From Pedobacter sp. W3I1 (GTDB lineage: Bacteria > Bacteroidota > Bacteroidia > Sphingobacteriales > Sphingobacteriaceae): DNA of 64,000 nt. A program made the translations under genes and the position numbers. The notes below the pieces were generated by a model. The model was not told the DNA's origin and did no database searches. It saw only the letters and a program-made list of their open reading frames with translations. The stretch is from contig NZ_JAUSXN010000001.1 in the NCBI RefSeq assembly GCF_030816015.1, positions 434,001-498,000 of the forward strand, read 5' to 3'. Below are positions 47,918 to 56,583 of the stretch, one piece after another; position 1 is the stretch's first letter; every line of letters starts with the position of its first letter.

Positions 47918-47938
47918 TGTTTACTGCATTAAACTTAA

Positions 47939-47970
47939 AGCCATTTGAAATTAATCAAATGGCTTTTTTA
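47939..47970. terminator. Bidirectional terminator between metG and SDR gene
   Basis: AAAGCCATTTGA / TCAAATGGCTTT stem with AATTAA loop and flanking A and T tracts. Confidence 0.85.
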
Positions 47971-48693
47971 TTAGGGGTTCATCCGGTTGAAATAATCAGC
48001 GATTACTTCGTTGTTTGCTTTTGCTCTGTCGCCACTCGTTCCAAAGGTTAGCTCAGTTTTTCCTTCTTTCATCTGTTCAAATACTGTTTCTACAAAGTCG
48101 CTCACTACAGGGTGTACATCATGTATGCCTTTTCCGCCTAAATTGGTGTTTAAGGCAGGTGGTATCATTTCAATTACCTCTATTGGAGAAGTTTTAAGGC
48201 TGTGACGTAATGACAATGTAAACGAGCGCATAAATGCTTTTGTGCCACAATACACAGGCACTGCTGATAAGGGTACAAATGCCAGTCCCGATGTTACGTT
48301 AATGATTGTATCGAGCGAATCTAATCCGGTAAACAGTTTCGTTAAATGAAGGGGAGCCAGCACATTGGTAGTGATTTCATCATTTGCTTTTTCGTAAAAA
48401 TCACTGTCGTTAAGGTGCATCCAGTTCTGGATGCCCGCATTGTTAACCAATACATTTAAATCGCCATGGTTTTCGGCAATCCAGTTATACAGTTCAATCC
48501 GATCAGCTTCAACGGCCAAATCGCATACTTTGGTGATAACCGATGGTAGTTTTTCTGCTGCTTCTTTTAAAGCCGATTCTCTTCGTCCGCAAATAATTAC
48601 GGTATTGTTTTCTTGAATAAATCTTTCGGCCAGCCCTAAACCTATACCGCTTGCACCACCGGTAATCAGGATTTTATTTTTTGTTAGTTTCAT
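47971..48693 (-). CDS. Short-chain dehydrogenase/reductase (DltE-like)
   Basis: 240 residues from ATG 48693; an upstream TTG-started extension was rejected. Rossmann motif ITGGASGIGLGLAERF, NNAG in VLVNNAGIQNW, and the catalytic YxxxK in VYCGTKAF (about residue 147). ETVFEQMKEGKTELTFGTSGDRAK near the C-terminus resembles DltE-like SDRs. NAD(P)H-dependent oxidoreductase of unknown substrate. It stands alone; the 190 bp upstream of it (48694-48887) hold only the tRNA promoter. Confidence 0.85.
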   Translation of the reverse strand: MKLTKNKILITGGASGIGLGLAERFIQENNTVIICGRRESALKEAAEKLPSVITKVCDLAVEADRIELYNWIAENHGDLNVLVNNAGIQNWMHLNDSDFYEKANDEITTNVLAPLHLTKLFTGLDSLDTIINVTSGLAFVPLSAVPVYCGTKAFMRSFTLSLRHSLKTSPIEVIEMIPPALNTNLGGKGIHDVHPVVSDFVETVFEQMKEGKTELTFGTSGDRAKANNEVIADYFNRMNP

Positions 48694-48869
48694 GTTCTTA
48701 ATCAATTTGATAGGACAAAGATGAGGCTATTAAAAAGATTTATTATGGTGAGTAGTACAGTTTTTTGGATGCCACTAGTACCCGATAATCTCAATGGGTG
48801 CCTGTTATAATGGATTCTGTGCATTATTAAATGCTTGTTAAATGAATTCTCTTGCCACAAAACTTTTGT

Positions 48870-48877
48870 TATATTTG
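48870..48877 (+). promoter_or_regulatory. Bacteroidota -7 box TATATTTG for tRNA-Arg
   Basis: TATATTTG matches TAnnTTTG, 10 bp before the mature tRNA start, with TTG at 48852-48854 as possible -33 element. Confidence 0.55.
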
Positions 48878-48887
48878 CGCAACAAAT

Positions 48888-48959
48888 GGTCCCGTAGTTC
48901 AACGGATAGAATAGAAGTTTCCTAAACTTTAGATATGAGTTCGATTCTCGTCGGGACCA
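48888..48959 (+). tRNA. tRNA-Arg (anticodon CCU)
   Basis: 72 nt fold into a cloverleaf: acceptor GGTCCCG / CGGGACC with discriminator A, D-arm region GTAGTTCAACGGATAGAA, anticodon arm with loop TTCCTAA presenting CCU, and T-arm GAGTTCGATTCTC. It reads the AGG arginine codon. CCA is not fully encoded (CAC follows). A -7 box lies just upstream and a hairpin with T-tract just downstream. Confidence 0.93.
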
Positions 48960-48972
48960 CTTCCTTAGATTC

Positions 48973-49025
48973 AAACCAAAACATTGCCGCGCAAATAATT
49001 TATTTTCAAGGCTTTGTTTTGGTTT
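48973..49025 (+). terminator. Hairpin terminator of tRNA-Arg
   Basis: AAACCAAAACA at 48973 pairs with TGTTTTGGTTT ending at 49025, followed by TT; loop of about 30 bases. Position right after the tRNA supports a terminator. Confidence 0.6.
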
Positions 49026-49164
49026 TTAACGCATTAAGACTTATGGTTGTTCGTTCTGAATGGCTGGTTTTGAATTGCTTCTTAACTAATTGATTTATAG
49101 CTTGTTCCTCCAACGAGCATCTTGATGACTCACCAGCTCAAATGTACATTTGCTTAATTTTTAA

Positions 49165-49342
49165 ATATATCATTATGAGTTACAATTTCCATCTTTCTTC
49201 TATCTGACGAAATCAGCAAAAGTGAAAAGGATGAACGAAAATTTCAATGTATTTGACTTTGAGTTGTCTGCCGGTGATCTGACAGCCATCAACTCGTTAG
49301 ATCAAGATAGCGGACTCATTAGAGTGTTTAAAAAATGGTTGA

Positions 49343-49350
<8 letters not shown>
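49165..49350 (+). pseudogene. C-terminal relic of an aldo/keto reductase
   Basis: An open stretch without a family start reads LTKSAKVKRMNENFNVFDFE, then LSAGDLTAINSLDQDSG, ending at TGA 49348-49350. This matches the C-terminal NADP-binding end of AKR enzymes (IPKS...RM.ENFNVFDFELS..D). The catalytic barrel is absent. It belongs to a different AKR subgroup from the intact gene at 49444. The tail RVFKKWLKI is possibly shifted. Other parts of 49026-49164 show nothing. Confidence 0.65.
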
Positions 49351-50424
<1,074 letters not shown>

Positions 50425-50436
50425 AAACAAACCGCA

Positions 50437-51174
50437 ATGCAAAATATTAAAGGAAAAGTTGTAGCCATTACAGGCACAAGCAGCGGTATTGGGAAAGCCA
50501 TTGCCATAGAATTAGCAAAAAACGGTGCAAAGGTTGTTTTGGGTGCAAGGCGAACAGCACAATTACAACAACTTGTTGAAGAAATTAAAAGCGAAGGTGG
50601 TGAAGCCACCTTCGCTCAGATTGATGTAAAGAATAAAGCCGATTTAGTGCGGCTGGTCAATACAGCAGTAGAGGAATACGGAAAATTAGATGTCATTGTA
50701 AATAATGCAGGTGTTAGTCAGTTAAGCCGCATTGATGAATTGGATATTGACGGATGGGAAGAAATGATTGATATTAACCTTAAAGGCGTTTTGTATGGGA
50801 TGGCGGCCGCAATTCCCATTTTCAAACAACAACAATCTGGTCATATCGTCAATATCATTTCAACTTCAGGAATTAAGATTGTGCCCATGCAGGGCGTTTA
50901 TGCAGGAACTAAAAATGCCATTCGTACCATTGCAGAAGCATTTCGTCAGGAGTCAGACGGAAACATACGCATCACAGGCATTTCGCCCGGAATTGTGAGA
51001 ACAGACTTTGCAGACAACATCAAAAACGAAGAAATGAAAACAGCTGTTCAAAAAGGGATGAAACAAATTGCCATAGATCCCATAGCCATTGCTAATGCTG
51101 TCATTTATGCCATAAGCCAGCCTAACGATGTTGAAATTGGCGACATTGTTATTCGCCCTTCAAAACAAAATTGA
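50437..51174 (+). CDS. SDR family oxidoreductase
   Basis: 245 residues with TGTSSGIGKAIAIELAKNGAKVV (NADP-binding, Arg-rich VLGARRT), VIVNNAGVSQLS, IVNIISTSGIKI with the catalytic Ser, and VYAGTKNAIRTI with Tyr and Lys (about 155-159). The C-terminal ISPGIVRTDFADNI is typical of classical SDRs. Substrate unknown. It lies 12 bp after the aldo/keto reductase and 19 bp before the AraC gene, so all three are one transcription unit. Confidence 0.9.
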   Translation: MQNIKGKVVAITGTSSGIGKAIAIELAKNGAKVVLGARRTAQLQQLVEEIKSEGGEATFAQIDVKNKADLVRLVNTAVEEYGKLDVIVNNAGVSQLSRIDELDIDGWEEMIDINLKGVLYGMAAAIPIFKQQQSGHIVNIISTSGIKIVPMQGVYAGTKNAIRTIAEAFRQESDGNIRITGISPGIVRTDFADNIKNEEMKTAVQKGMKQIAIDPIAIANAVIYAISQPNDVEIGDIVIRPSKQN

Positions 51175-51193
51175 TTAAATTCGTAAACGAAAA

Positions 51194-52108
51194 ATGCAGC
51201 AACCATCTAACATCAATAACCTAAAAAGTATATCGCAATTGGTGCGTATCTTGGGACTTCCTGCGCCATTGCACCCACTGATTGCATTGGTTGATTACAA
51301 TAATGTTTCGATGGAAAGGTTTCCGAAAGGGCAAAAAGTAAGTCTTGATTTTTACAAGATTTCCTTTAAACCTACCTTTACAGGGCACATCAAATACGGA
51401 CAGGGACATTACGATTTTGAAGAAGGCGGATTAGCATTTTTAAAGCCTAAACAAATCGTTTTTTCACCTGAAGAAACAGAAAGCTATGAAGGGATTGCTT
51501 TGTATTTCCATCCGGACTTTATCCGAAATTATCCGTTAGGAAAAACAATAAATCAGTATGGCTTTTTCTCTTACGATGTTTCAGAAGCCTTATTTCTATC
51601 GGCAAAAGAAAAAGAAATTATAGCCAGTTTATTTACCACAATAGCCACCGAATTAGCCAACAATATTGACCATTTTAGCCAGGATGTGTTGGTGTCGCAA
51701 ATAGAATTGTTATTGAATTACAGCAATCGTTTTTACAACAGGCAATTTATCACGAGGAAAGCAATCAATCACGACATCATCACTTCTCTGGACGAACTTT
51801 TAAACAGCTATTTTAAAGAAGAAAATAGTCTGAAAAATGGTTTGCCATCAGTGAAATATATCAGTACAGCATTAAAGCTATCGCAGCGCTATTTGAGTGA
51901 CATGTTGAGTTCATTAACAGGACTGAATACACAGCAATACATTCAGAACGCAATCATTGAAAAAGCGAAAGAAAAATTATCAACTACAAATCTTTCCGTT
52001 TCGGAAATTGCTTATGAACTGGGCTTTGAACATCCACAATCGTTCAGCAAACTTTTCAAGGCAAAGACAAATATTTCGCCTTTGGAGTTCAGACATTCGT
52101 TTAATTAA
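51194..52108 (+). CDS. AraC family transcriptional regulator
   Basis: 304 residues. The N-terminal ~190 form a cupin-like sensory domain (GHYDFEEGGLAFLKPKQIVFSPEETESYEG). The C-terminal ~100 hold two helix-turn-helix motifs: PSVKYISTALKLSQRYLSDMLSSLTG and LSVSEIAYELGFEHPQSFSKLFKAKTNISPLEFR, the AraC signature. As last gene of the AKR-SDR operon it probably controls that operon in response to a small molecule. Its stop overlaps by 4 bp the truncated end of hipS on the other strand, so this operon lies right at a break in the hip module. Confidence 0.9.
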   Translation: MQQPSNINNLKSISQLVRILGLPAPLHPLIALVDYNNVSMERFPKGQKVSLDFYKISFKPTFTGHIKYGQGHYDFEEGGLAFLKPKQIVFSPEETESYEGIALYFHPDFIRNYPLGKTINQYGFFSYDVSEALFLSAKEKEIIASLFTTIATELANNIDHFSQDVLVSQIELLLNYSNRFYNRQFITRKAINHDIITSLDELLNSYFKEENSLKNGLPSVKYISTALKLSQRYLSDMLSSLTGLNTQQYIQNAIIEKAKEKLSTTNLSVSEIAYELGFEHPQSFSKLFKAKTNISPLEFRHSFN

Positions 52109-52362
52109 AGAGAGCAGAAAGCGAATTCCGCTCTTGCGAATTTAAGTAGCCAGCCCTCTGGAATCAGGCCGTCGAAAAATGAAAATAGGATTTTGCTTTG
52201 ATAGGAATATGGTGATAAGGGAAGGCTCAGACTTATGGGCTTGGCGCTTTCATTACTTAGGTATTTTGAGTCATAAGTAAACCTATAGCCATTATCATAC
52301 TTCTCCAGATATCCCGCAAGATTATCCCCAAACAATACTTTTGATCTAATCCACATGTCCAT
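52105..52362 (-). pseudogene. hipS: Truncated HipA N-terminal domain protein (HipS-like)
   Basis: 85 residues: VLFGDNLAGYLEKYDNGYRFTYD, AKPISLSLPLSPYSYQSKILFSFFDGLIPEGWLL matches the HipA N-terminal subdomain (HipS of split HipBST systems). After PEGWLL (about residue 72) similarity stops and KFARAEFAFCSL is read from the end of the convergent AraC locus; about 25-30 terminal residues are missing. No kinase gene (hipT/hipA) follows. It overlaps the end of hipB by 17 bp, so the two were translationally coupled. In E. coli O127 HipS neutralises the HipT kinase; here the toxin is gone. Confidence 0.75.
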
Positions 52363-52561
52363 CCTCCATATTGGTTATGCCAACCTGTTTCCCAAACAAT
52401 TCAAGTACTTGATTTACCTTATCCAGCCTCAAGGTCTGTTTTCCTTGTTCCAGCTCCCTAAGGAAACGAAGCCCCACCCCAGCTTTGAATGCCAATTCCT
52501 CTTGTGAGAGTTTAACCAGCTTGCGTTGTGTTTTTACAAATATTGATAATGGATTACTCAT
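52346..52561 (-). CDS. hipB: HipB-like helix-turn-helix antitoxin/regulator
   Basis: 71 residues with an Xre-type helix-turn-helix: FVKTQRKLVKLSQEELAFKAGVGLRFLRELEQGKQTLRLDKVNQVLELFG, the pattern of HipB in Bacteroidota (YX.R..R....QEELA). HipB binds palindromic operators upstream of its own gene. Four palindromes TTATACCC-N4-GGGTATAA-like lie 3-145 bp upstream of its ATG (see 52564-52706), strongly suggesting autorepression. The downstream hipS overlaps and is truncated; no hipT. Protein appears complete, so it may still repress the array. Confidence 0.82.
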   Translation of the reverse strand: MSNPLSIFVKTQRKLVKLSQEELAFKAGVGLRFLRELEQGKQTLRLDKVNQVLELFGKQVGITNMEDGHVD

Positions 52562-52563
52562 GA

Positions 52564-52706
52564 TTATACCCTTATGGGTATAAATATAGTAAAAAAACTA
52601 ATTAGTATACCTCAAAGGGTATAAAATATTTATTCATAATGATGATTATACCTGATCGGGTATGAAATTGATTTGTTCTTCGTTAAATACACCCCATGGG
52701 GTATAA
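52564..52706. promoter_or_regulatory. Four-operator array with exact 41-bp period upstream of hipB
   Basis: Four 20-bp palindromes with consensus TTATACCC-N4-GGGTATAA start at 52564, 52605, 52646 and 52687, each exactly 41 bp apart and separated by 21 bp of AT-rich DNA. Site 1 has perfect 8-bp arms; sites 2-4 differ at one to three arm positions, the GGGTAT half being the better kept. The first begins 3 bp before the hipB ATG. A 41-bp period is about four helical turns, so sites face the same side. Likely HipB operators, comparable in number to the four sites of E. coli hipBA; binding is inference. Confidence 0.75.
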
Positions 52707-52734
52707 TAAATTAGAGTATTTAAAAAAATCGCGC

Positions 52735-52753
52735 TGTTCGCGATACGCGAACA
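52735..52753. promoter_or_regulatory. Perfect palindrome TGTTCGCG-ATA-CGCGAACA
   Basis: An 8-bp perfect inverted repeat with 3-bp centre in the 432-bp spacer between hipB and the DUF2807 gene. In the duplicated copy at 55667-55685 it reads TGTTCATG-ATC-CATGAACA: two bases in each arm have changed together, keeping symmetry. It is an operator or RNA hairpin candidate for the DUF2807 genes. The rest of the spacer (52754-52993) is leader sequence shared by both gene copies. Confidence 0.55.
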
Positions 52754-52993
52754 AATAAATACACTGAACATCACCACATTCTTTGAAAAGCCGATAAAAA
52801 AATATAAGTATTGCCACAATAGATAGATTTATGCAAATCTGACTATAGCATTTGCAACCGTTCGTCTAGAAATTACAGGCGTTGGTCTAGTGGTTAGCAA
52901 CGCTGGTATAATACAAGGTTTTTGCCTGCAACGTTTGATGGACAGCTGCGTCTTAATAACAAAACAAGAACAAAAACCTAAAATATAAAAGAT

Positions 52994-53605
52994 ATGAAAA
53001 CTCTAGCAAAAATATTATTCGCAGCAGCATTAACAGCAGTATTATTTACTTCATCAGCCATGGCAACTTTTGCTGCTGAGCCAGTTAAAGCAGAAACAAA
53101 AACTTCTTCATTATCAAAATTCAACAGGATCTGGGTGAGCGGTAATGTTAAAATCATCTTAACCCAAGGTGACAAGCAAAATGTAGAGGGTGCGAGCAAC
53201 TATGATGCTGCAAAAACCTCCGTATCAACTGATGGAAAAACCTTATTTATCAATTCATTGGAAACAAGTCAGGTGACACTGAATGTTACCGTAAAAGATT
53301 TAGAAAGAATTGAAGCTTATGGTCAATCGGTTGTGGTAACCAGCAATAATTTCGATGTAAAATACCTTCAGTTATTTTTAGGCCAAAGTGCAACCGCGAA
53401 GATCAAAACTACCACAGGGAGTTTGTATACTATCGTTAAAGATGATGCAGTATTAAAATTAAATGGTACTGCTGGTCAAAGTACAATGATCGTTAGCAAC
53501 ATGAAAAATGTAAAATTAGCCGACTTTGCCAGTCTTAAATCAGCATCATATGCTTCTGAGGCGATCATGAACGCGGAACAAAATGCCATGAATTTAGCAA
53601 AATAG
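52994..53605 (+). CDS. Secreted DUF2807 (head GIN domain) protein, copy A
   Basis: 203 residues. Signal peptide MKTLAKILFAAALTAVLFTSS and beyond to AAE, then a DUF2807-like beta-helical body: LSKFNRIWVSGNVKIILTQG, LFINSLETSQVTLNVTVKDLERIEAYGQSVV, VKYLQLFLGQSATAKIKTTTG. Such proteins are periplasmic or surface exposed and are suggested adhesin-like; no enzymatic role is known. Copy B at 55923-56534 is almost identical at protein level (about six differences) and shares ~230 bp of leader. A hairpin terminator follows. Abundant in Pedobacter. Confidence 0.82.
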   Translation: MKTLAKILFAAALTAVLFTSSAMATFAAEPVKAETKTSSLSKFNRIWVSGNVKIILTQGDKQNVEGASNYDAAKTSVSTDGKTLFINSLETSQVTLNVTVKDLERIEAYGQSVVVTSNNFDVKYLQLFLGQSATAKIKTTTGSLYTIVKDDAVLKLNGTAGQSTMIVSNMKNVKLADFASLKSASYASEAIMNAEQNAMNLAK

Positions 53606-53626
53606 AAAATATCAATCAGATAAGCT

Positions 53627-53654
53627 AAAGCTGCCCGTTGGGTGGCTTTTTTTG
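53627..53654 (+). terminator. Terminator of DUF2807 copy A
   Basis: AAGCTGCCC-GTT-GGGTGGCTT stem followed by TTTTT. Copy B's equivalent is fully complementary at the position that is G-T here. The 53655-53921 gap contains no further recognisable feature. Confidence 0.8.
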
Positions 53655-53921
53655 CGAAACAATTAGCAAAGGTAATGTGGAAAGTGTTAGTAAAAATTTT
53701 TGGAGTGTGGTTTTTATCCTTCTAATTTACCCATGTACTTTTAGAATTTAAAAGCATATGGGTATTAGTTTATCCCCCTGTCGAAAAAGGTTGCAGAGAA
53801 TCATTTATGGGAACACTCGTTTTTTTATAACTTAACTTCGATTTTATAAGAGAATTATTAAATGAAAATTAAAATCAGTAATAAGGGACTAGTAAAAACT
53901 ATGGAATTAACTTAGTAACTA

Positions 53922-54248
53922 TTAAATATTCAAAATTAGTTTCATTACATCTTTGTATGATGCAGAAGGGAACAAAATTTGGAGGCAAGAATTAGTATTT
54001 ACTGCATTTCGTTCCTGTGTAACCGCAAAACTATATTGAGTCATTCTTGTAGCTATCCATTCCTTAATTTCAAAATGAGTTCTTACCGAATCTGGCACCT
54101 CGGTTCTGATAATGCGCTCTAAATGCTGATAGCTGGCGGGACTCCCATTAGCCCAATTCCAAGTTTTTGCAAGGCTATTGATGAACCATAAAATACTTGG
54201 ATTGGTAATACTATTGGACGGTAATGTTAATTTCTCCACTAAGAACAT
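53922..54248 (-). CDS. Uncertain small ORF overlapping the end of the fimbrillin-like gene
   Basis: From ATG 54248 the minus strand encodes about 108 residues (MFLVEKLTLPSNSITNPSIL..., then WNWANGSPASYQHLERIIRTE...) to TAA 53922. It overlaps the last 38 bp of the upstream lipoprotein gene in another frame. It is the only open frame here over ~290 bp, but no family, no signal peptide and no clear ribosome-binding site are visible. It could be a real partner gene, a decayed fragment or chance. Confidence 0.3.
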   Translation of the reverse strand: MFLVEKLTLPSNSITNPSILWFINSLAKTWNWANGSPASYQHLERIIRTEVPDSVRTHFEIKEWIATRMTQYSFAVTQERNAVNTNSCLQILFPSASYKDVMKLILNI

Positions 54249-55062
54249 TTCCTGAAACTTTTGTTGTCTTATTTCTTTCAATTGGAATGAAGACCGGGAT
54301 CGGAAGTGATCCTGGGGGATCAATATCTATAAAGAGAGTTCTTCCAGTTGTTAGCAGCTTAAGTTTGAATGGTCCATTGGCTAATGTATTAACCTCAAAA
54401 TGGGGCCTTCTGGTTACGCCATTAAAAGGATTATAAGTATCAAAACTTATAGCAGTAGATTCACGGAATAGCTCTGCAATAAAAGTAGGAGCATCAGAAA
54501 AAGAAATTTCGACTTGTCCGATTACACGCTGCATCATCAGATCCACGGTTTTATTCCCCGTAATTCTAACGGTGTCTTTTGCCAGAAATGTATCAGTGGT
54601 CCTATAATTTTTTTCGCCTTCGTAAGGGTCTGGATAAAGATACTGCATATAAGCCTGTGCAATTGGTAGTTTTACTGGTGTTGTAGCAGGCGTTTGATAA
54701 AAAAGGTTAATGCCAAATGCTGTGTTGGATCCTGCTGCAACAAAAATGTAATTTGTAGAGGGTAGGTTAAAGGTGATTTGTCCGAAATTTAAATCAGTTG
54801 AGCTTTGAGTTTGCCTTGCTACTTCTTCACCACTAGAGACATCGTAGGCAATAATGCTGAGTTGTGTAATATAGTTTTTTATTGGTTCGTTTTGGAATCC
54901 AACATTAGCCTCCCCAATGTTGTGATTTAATCCACCAATACGAAAATTGACGGAATATTTTTTTTGACCTGAACCATTCCCTATTAAATCAAGAAGATCC
55001 GTTTTACAGCTCATTAGTAAAATCGACTGTGACAATGCCAATAGCAAAAATAACTTTCTCAT
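54211..55062 (-). CDS. FimB/Mfa2-like fimbrillin-family lipoprotein
   Basis: 283 residues; lipobox LLMSCKTDLL near residue 19. The mature part has VNFRIGGLNHNIG, QLSIIAYDVSSGEEVARQTQSS, FNLPSTNYIFVAAGSN and DTVRITGNKTVDLMMQRVIGQVEISFSD, ending KTTKVSGNVLSGEINITVQ. This two-beta-sandwich pattern with a first-domain YDV and a late VIGQVEI resembles FimB/Mfa2 anchor or minor fimbrial lipoproteins of Bacteroidota. Full-length FimB proteins are of similar size. It lies between the two DUF2807 copies on the opposite strand. Family call moderate. Confidence 0.55.
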   Translation of the reverse strand: MRKLFLLLALSQSILLMSCKTDLLDLIGNGSGQKKYSVNFRIGGLNHNIGEANVGFQNEPIKNYITQLSIIAYDVSSGEEVARQTQSSTDLNFGQITFNLPSTNYIFVAAGSNTAFGINLFYQTPATTPVKLPIAQAYMQYLYPDPYEGEKNYRTTDTFLAKDTVRITGNKTVDLMMQRVIGQVEISFSDAPTFIAELFRESTAISFDTYNPFNGVTRRPHFEVNTLANGPFKLKLLTTGRTLFIDIDPPGSLPIPVFIPIERNKTTKVSGNVLSGEINITVQ

Positions 55063-55573
55063 ACTGCGAATGTAAGATTAATTAAGGTGTATTATGCTGT
55101 AAAGCAGACAGTTGTAAAGTTGTTTACACGTGTGAATAAACTGTTTTTTTATCCCGAAAAGATAATAGGTTAATTTTCTGCATGATTTTGATCTTCCTCT
55201 TGGTTGAAATATGATCAATAAGTGTGTAGCATTGTGCACTTCTCCAAATTCACATCAAATAAAAGTAGAATGCTAAGCTAATGATGATAACTAATTGATT
55301 TATCTATTTACTAGCTTTGAACTGATTGTCAACATTGAACGCTTATTTAATTAACTCGAAAAATTGACAACTTGTATACTCATTTAGCTAATTATGGAGT
55401 ATGTCAATGATCATTGATGGGTTATCCGCAGAATGATTCGTTAACTGCTGCAATCTAATAGCATATGCCCGCGATTCAACACACAACCTTAACTCGGAAA
55501 TGATGTTCTAAAAGGCATGTTTGCTAAACTTGTTGCTATACATTATTTAGCCTTTCCAACCGCTCAGCTCACA

Positions 55574-55638
55574 ATCATACTTCTCCAGATGTTCGGCAAG
55601 GTTATCGCCAAACAATACTTTCTACCTATTCCCCATGT
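55574..55638 (-). pseudogene. Relic of hipS 5' end, second copy
   Basis: On the minus strand it reads KVLFGDNLAEHLEKYDC, matching the start of truncated hipS (KVLFGDNLAGYLEKYDN at 52286-52350) at about 80% of positions, without start codon, hipB or downstream part. It marks the left part of a duplicated segment that continues into DUF2807 copy B. Confidence 0.7.
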
Positions 55639-55666
55639 TTAGCCTAAGGTGTTCAAGAAATCATGC

Positions 55667-55685
55667 TGTTCATGATCCATGAACA
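55667..55685. promoter_or_regulatory. Palindrome TGTTCATG-ATC-CATGAACA, copy-B counterpart
   Basis: Perfect 8-bp arms (extendable to 9 by C/G). Compared with 52735-52753, positions 6 and 7 of the left arm and their partners in the right arm have all changed, retaining full symmetry. Confidence 0.55.
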
Positions 55686-55922
55686 GACGATTGAAATGAA
55701 CATCACTACATTTTTTGAAAGCCAATAAAAACATAAGCGTAGCCACAAACGCTAGATCTATGCAAATCTGGCTATAGCATTCGCAACCGTTCGTCTAGAA
55801 ATTACAGGCGTTGGTCTAGTGGTTACTGATGCTGGTATAATACCAGGTTTTTGCCTGCAACGTTTGATGGACAGCTGCGTCTTAATAACAAAACAAGAAC
55901 AAAAACCTAAAATATAAAAGAT

Positions 55923-56534
55923 ATGAAAACCTTAGCAAAAACCTTATTCGCAGCAGCATTAACAGCAGTAGTATTTACTTCATCAGCCATGGCGACTTTT
56001 GCCGCTGAGCCGGTTAAAGCAGAAACCAAAACTTCTTCATTATCAAAATTCAACAGGATCTGGGTGAGCGGGAACGTAAAGATCATCTTAACACAAGGTG
56101 AAAAACAAGATGTAGCGGGTGCCAGCAACTATGATGCTGCAAAAACCTCCGTATCAACTGATGGAAAAACCTTATTTATCAATTCATTGGAAACAAGTCA
56201 GGTGACACTGAATGTTACCGTAAAAGATTTAGAAAGAATTGAAGCTTATGGTCAATCGGTTGTGGTAACCAGCAATAATTTCGATGTAAAATACCTTCAA
56301 TTATTTTTAGGCCAAAGTGCAACCGCGAAGATCAAAACTACCACAGGCAGTTTGTATACTATCGTTAAGGATGATGCAGTATTAAAATTAAATGGCACTG
56401 CTGGTCAAAGTACAATGATCGCTAGCAACATGAAAAATGTAAAATTAGCCGACTTTGCCAGCCTTAAATCAGCATCATATGCTTCTGAGGCGATCATGAA
56501 CGCGGAACAAAACGCCATGAATTTAGCAAAATAG
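55923..56534 (+). CDS. Secreted DUF2807 (head GIN domain) protein, copy B
   Basis: 203 residues, beginning MKTLAKTLFAAALTAVVFTSS. It is nearly identical to copy A (52994-53605), with I/T, L/V, D/E, N/D, E/A and V/A changes scattered in the signal peptide and body. The DUF2807 core (LSKFNRIWVSGNVKIILTQG) is intact. The ~230-bp leader and downstream terminator are also duplicated. Such close paralogy implies recent duplication or ongoing gene conversion. Periplasmic or surface protein of unknown role. Confidence 0.82.
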   Translation: MKTLAKTLFAAALTAVVFTSSAMATFAAEPVKAETKTSSLSKFNRIWVSGNVKIILTQGEKQDVAGASNYDAAKTSVSTDGKTLFINSLETSQVTLNVTVKDLERIEAYGQSVVVTSNNFDVKYLQLFLGQSATAKIKTTTGSLYTIVKDDAVLKLNGTAGQSTMIASNMKNVKLADFASLKSASYASEAIMNAEQNAMNLAK

Positions 56535-56555
56535 AAAATATCAATCAGATAAGCT

Positions 56556-56583
56556 AAAGCTGCCCATTGGGCGGCTTTTTTTG
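56556..56583 (+). terminator. Terminator of DUF2807 copy B
   Basis: AAGCTGCCC-ATT-GGGCGGCTT stem and TTTTT, the counterpart of 53627-53654. Confidence 0.8.

Larger units (their letters stand above)
55063..55922. other. 860-bp gap with decayed sequence and copy-B leader
   Basis: No open gene is supported. 55063-55560 is AT-rich with no recognisable feature. 55574-55638 holds a hipS relic, 55667-55685 the covarying palindrome and 55686-55922 the leader shared with DUF2807 copy A. hipB and the four-operator array found in copy A are missing here. Confidence 0.7.

Noticed and set aside
48702-48974. Minus-strand ORF over the tRNA
   Set aside because: It covers tRNA-Arg antisense and has no protein-like features.
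52880-52911. tRNA-like string GGTCTAGTGGTTAG with a short hairpin in the DUF2807 leaders
   Set aside because: No cloverleaf or acceptor stem can be formed; the pairing in copy B relies on G-T pairs; probably coincidence.
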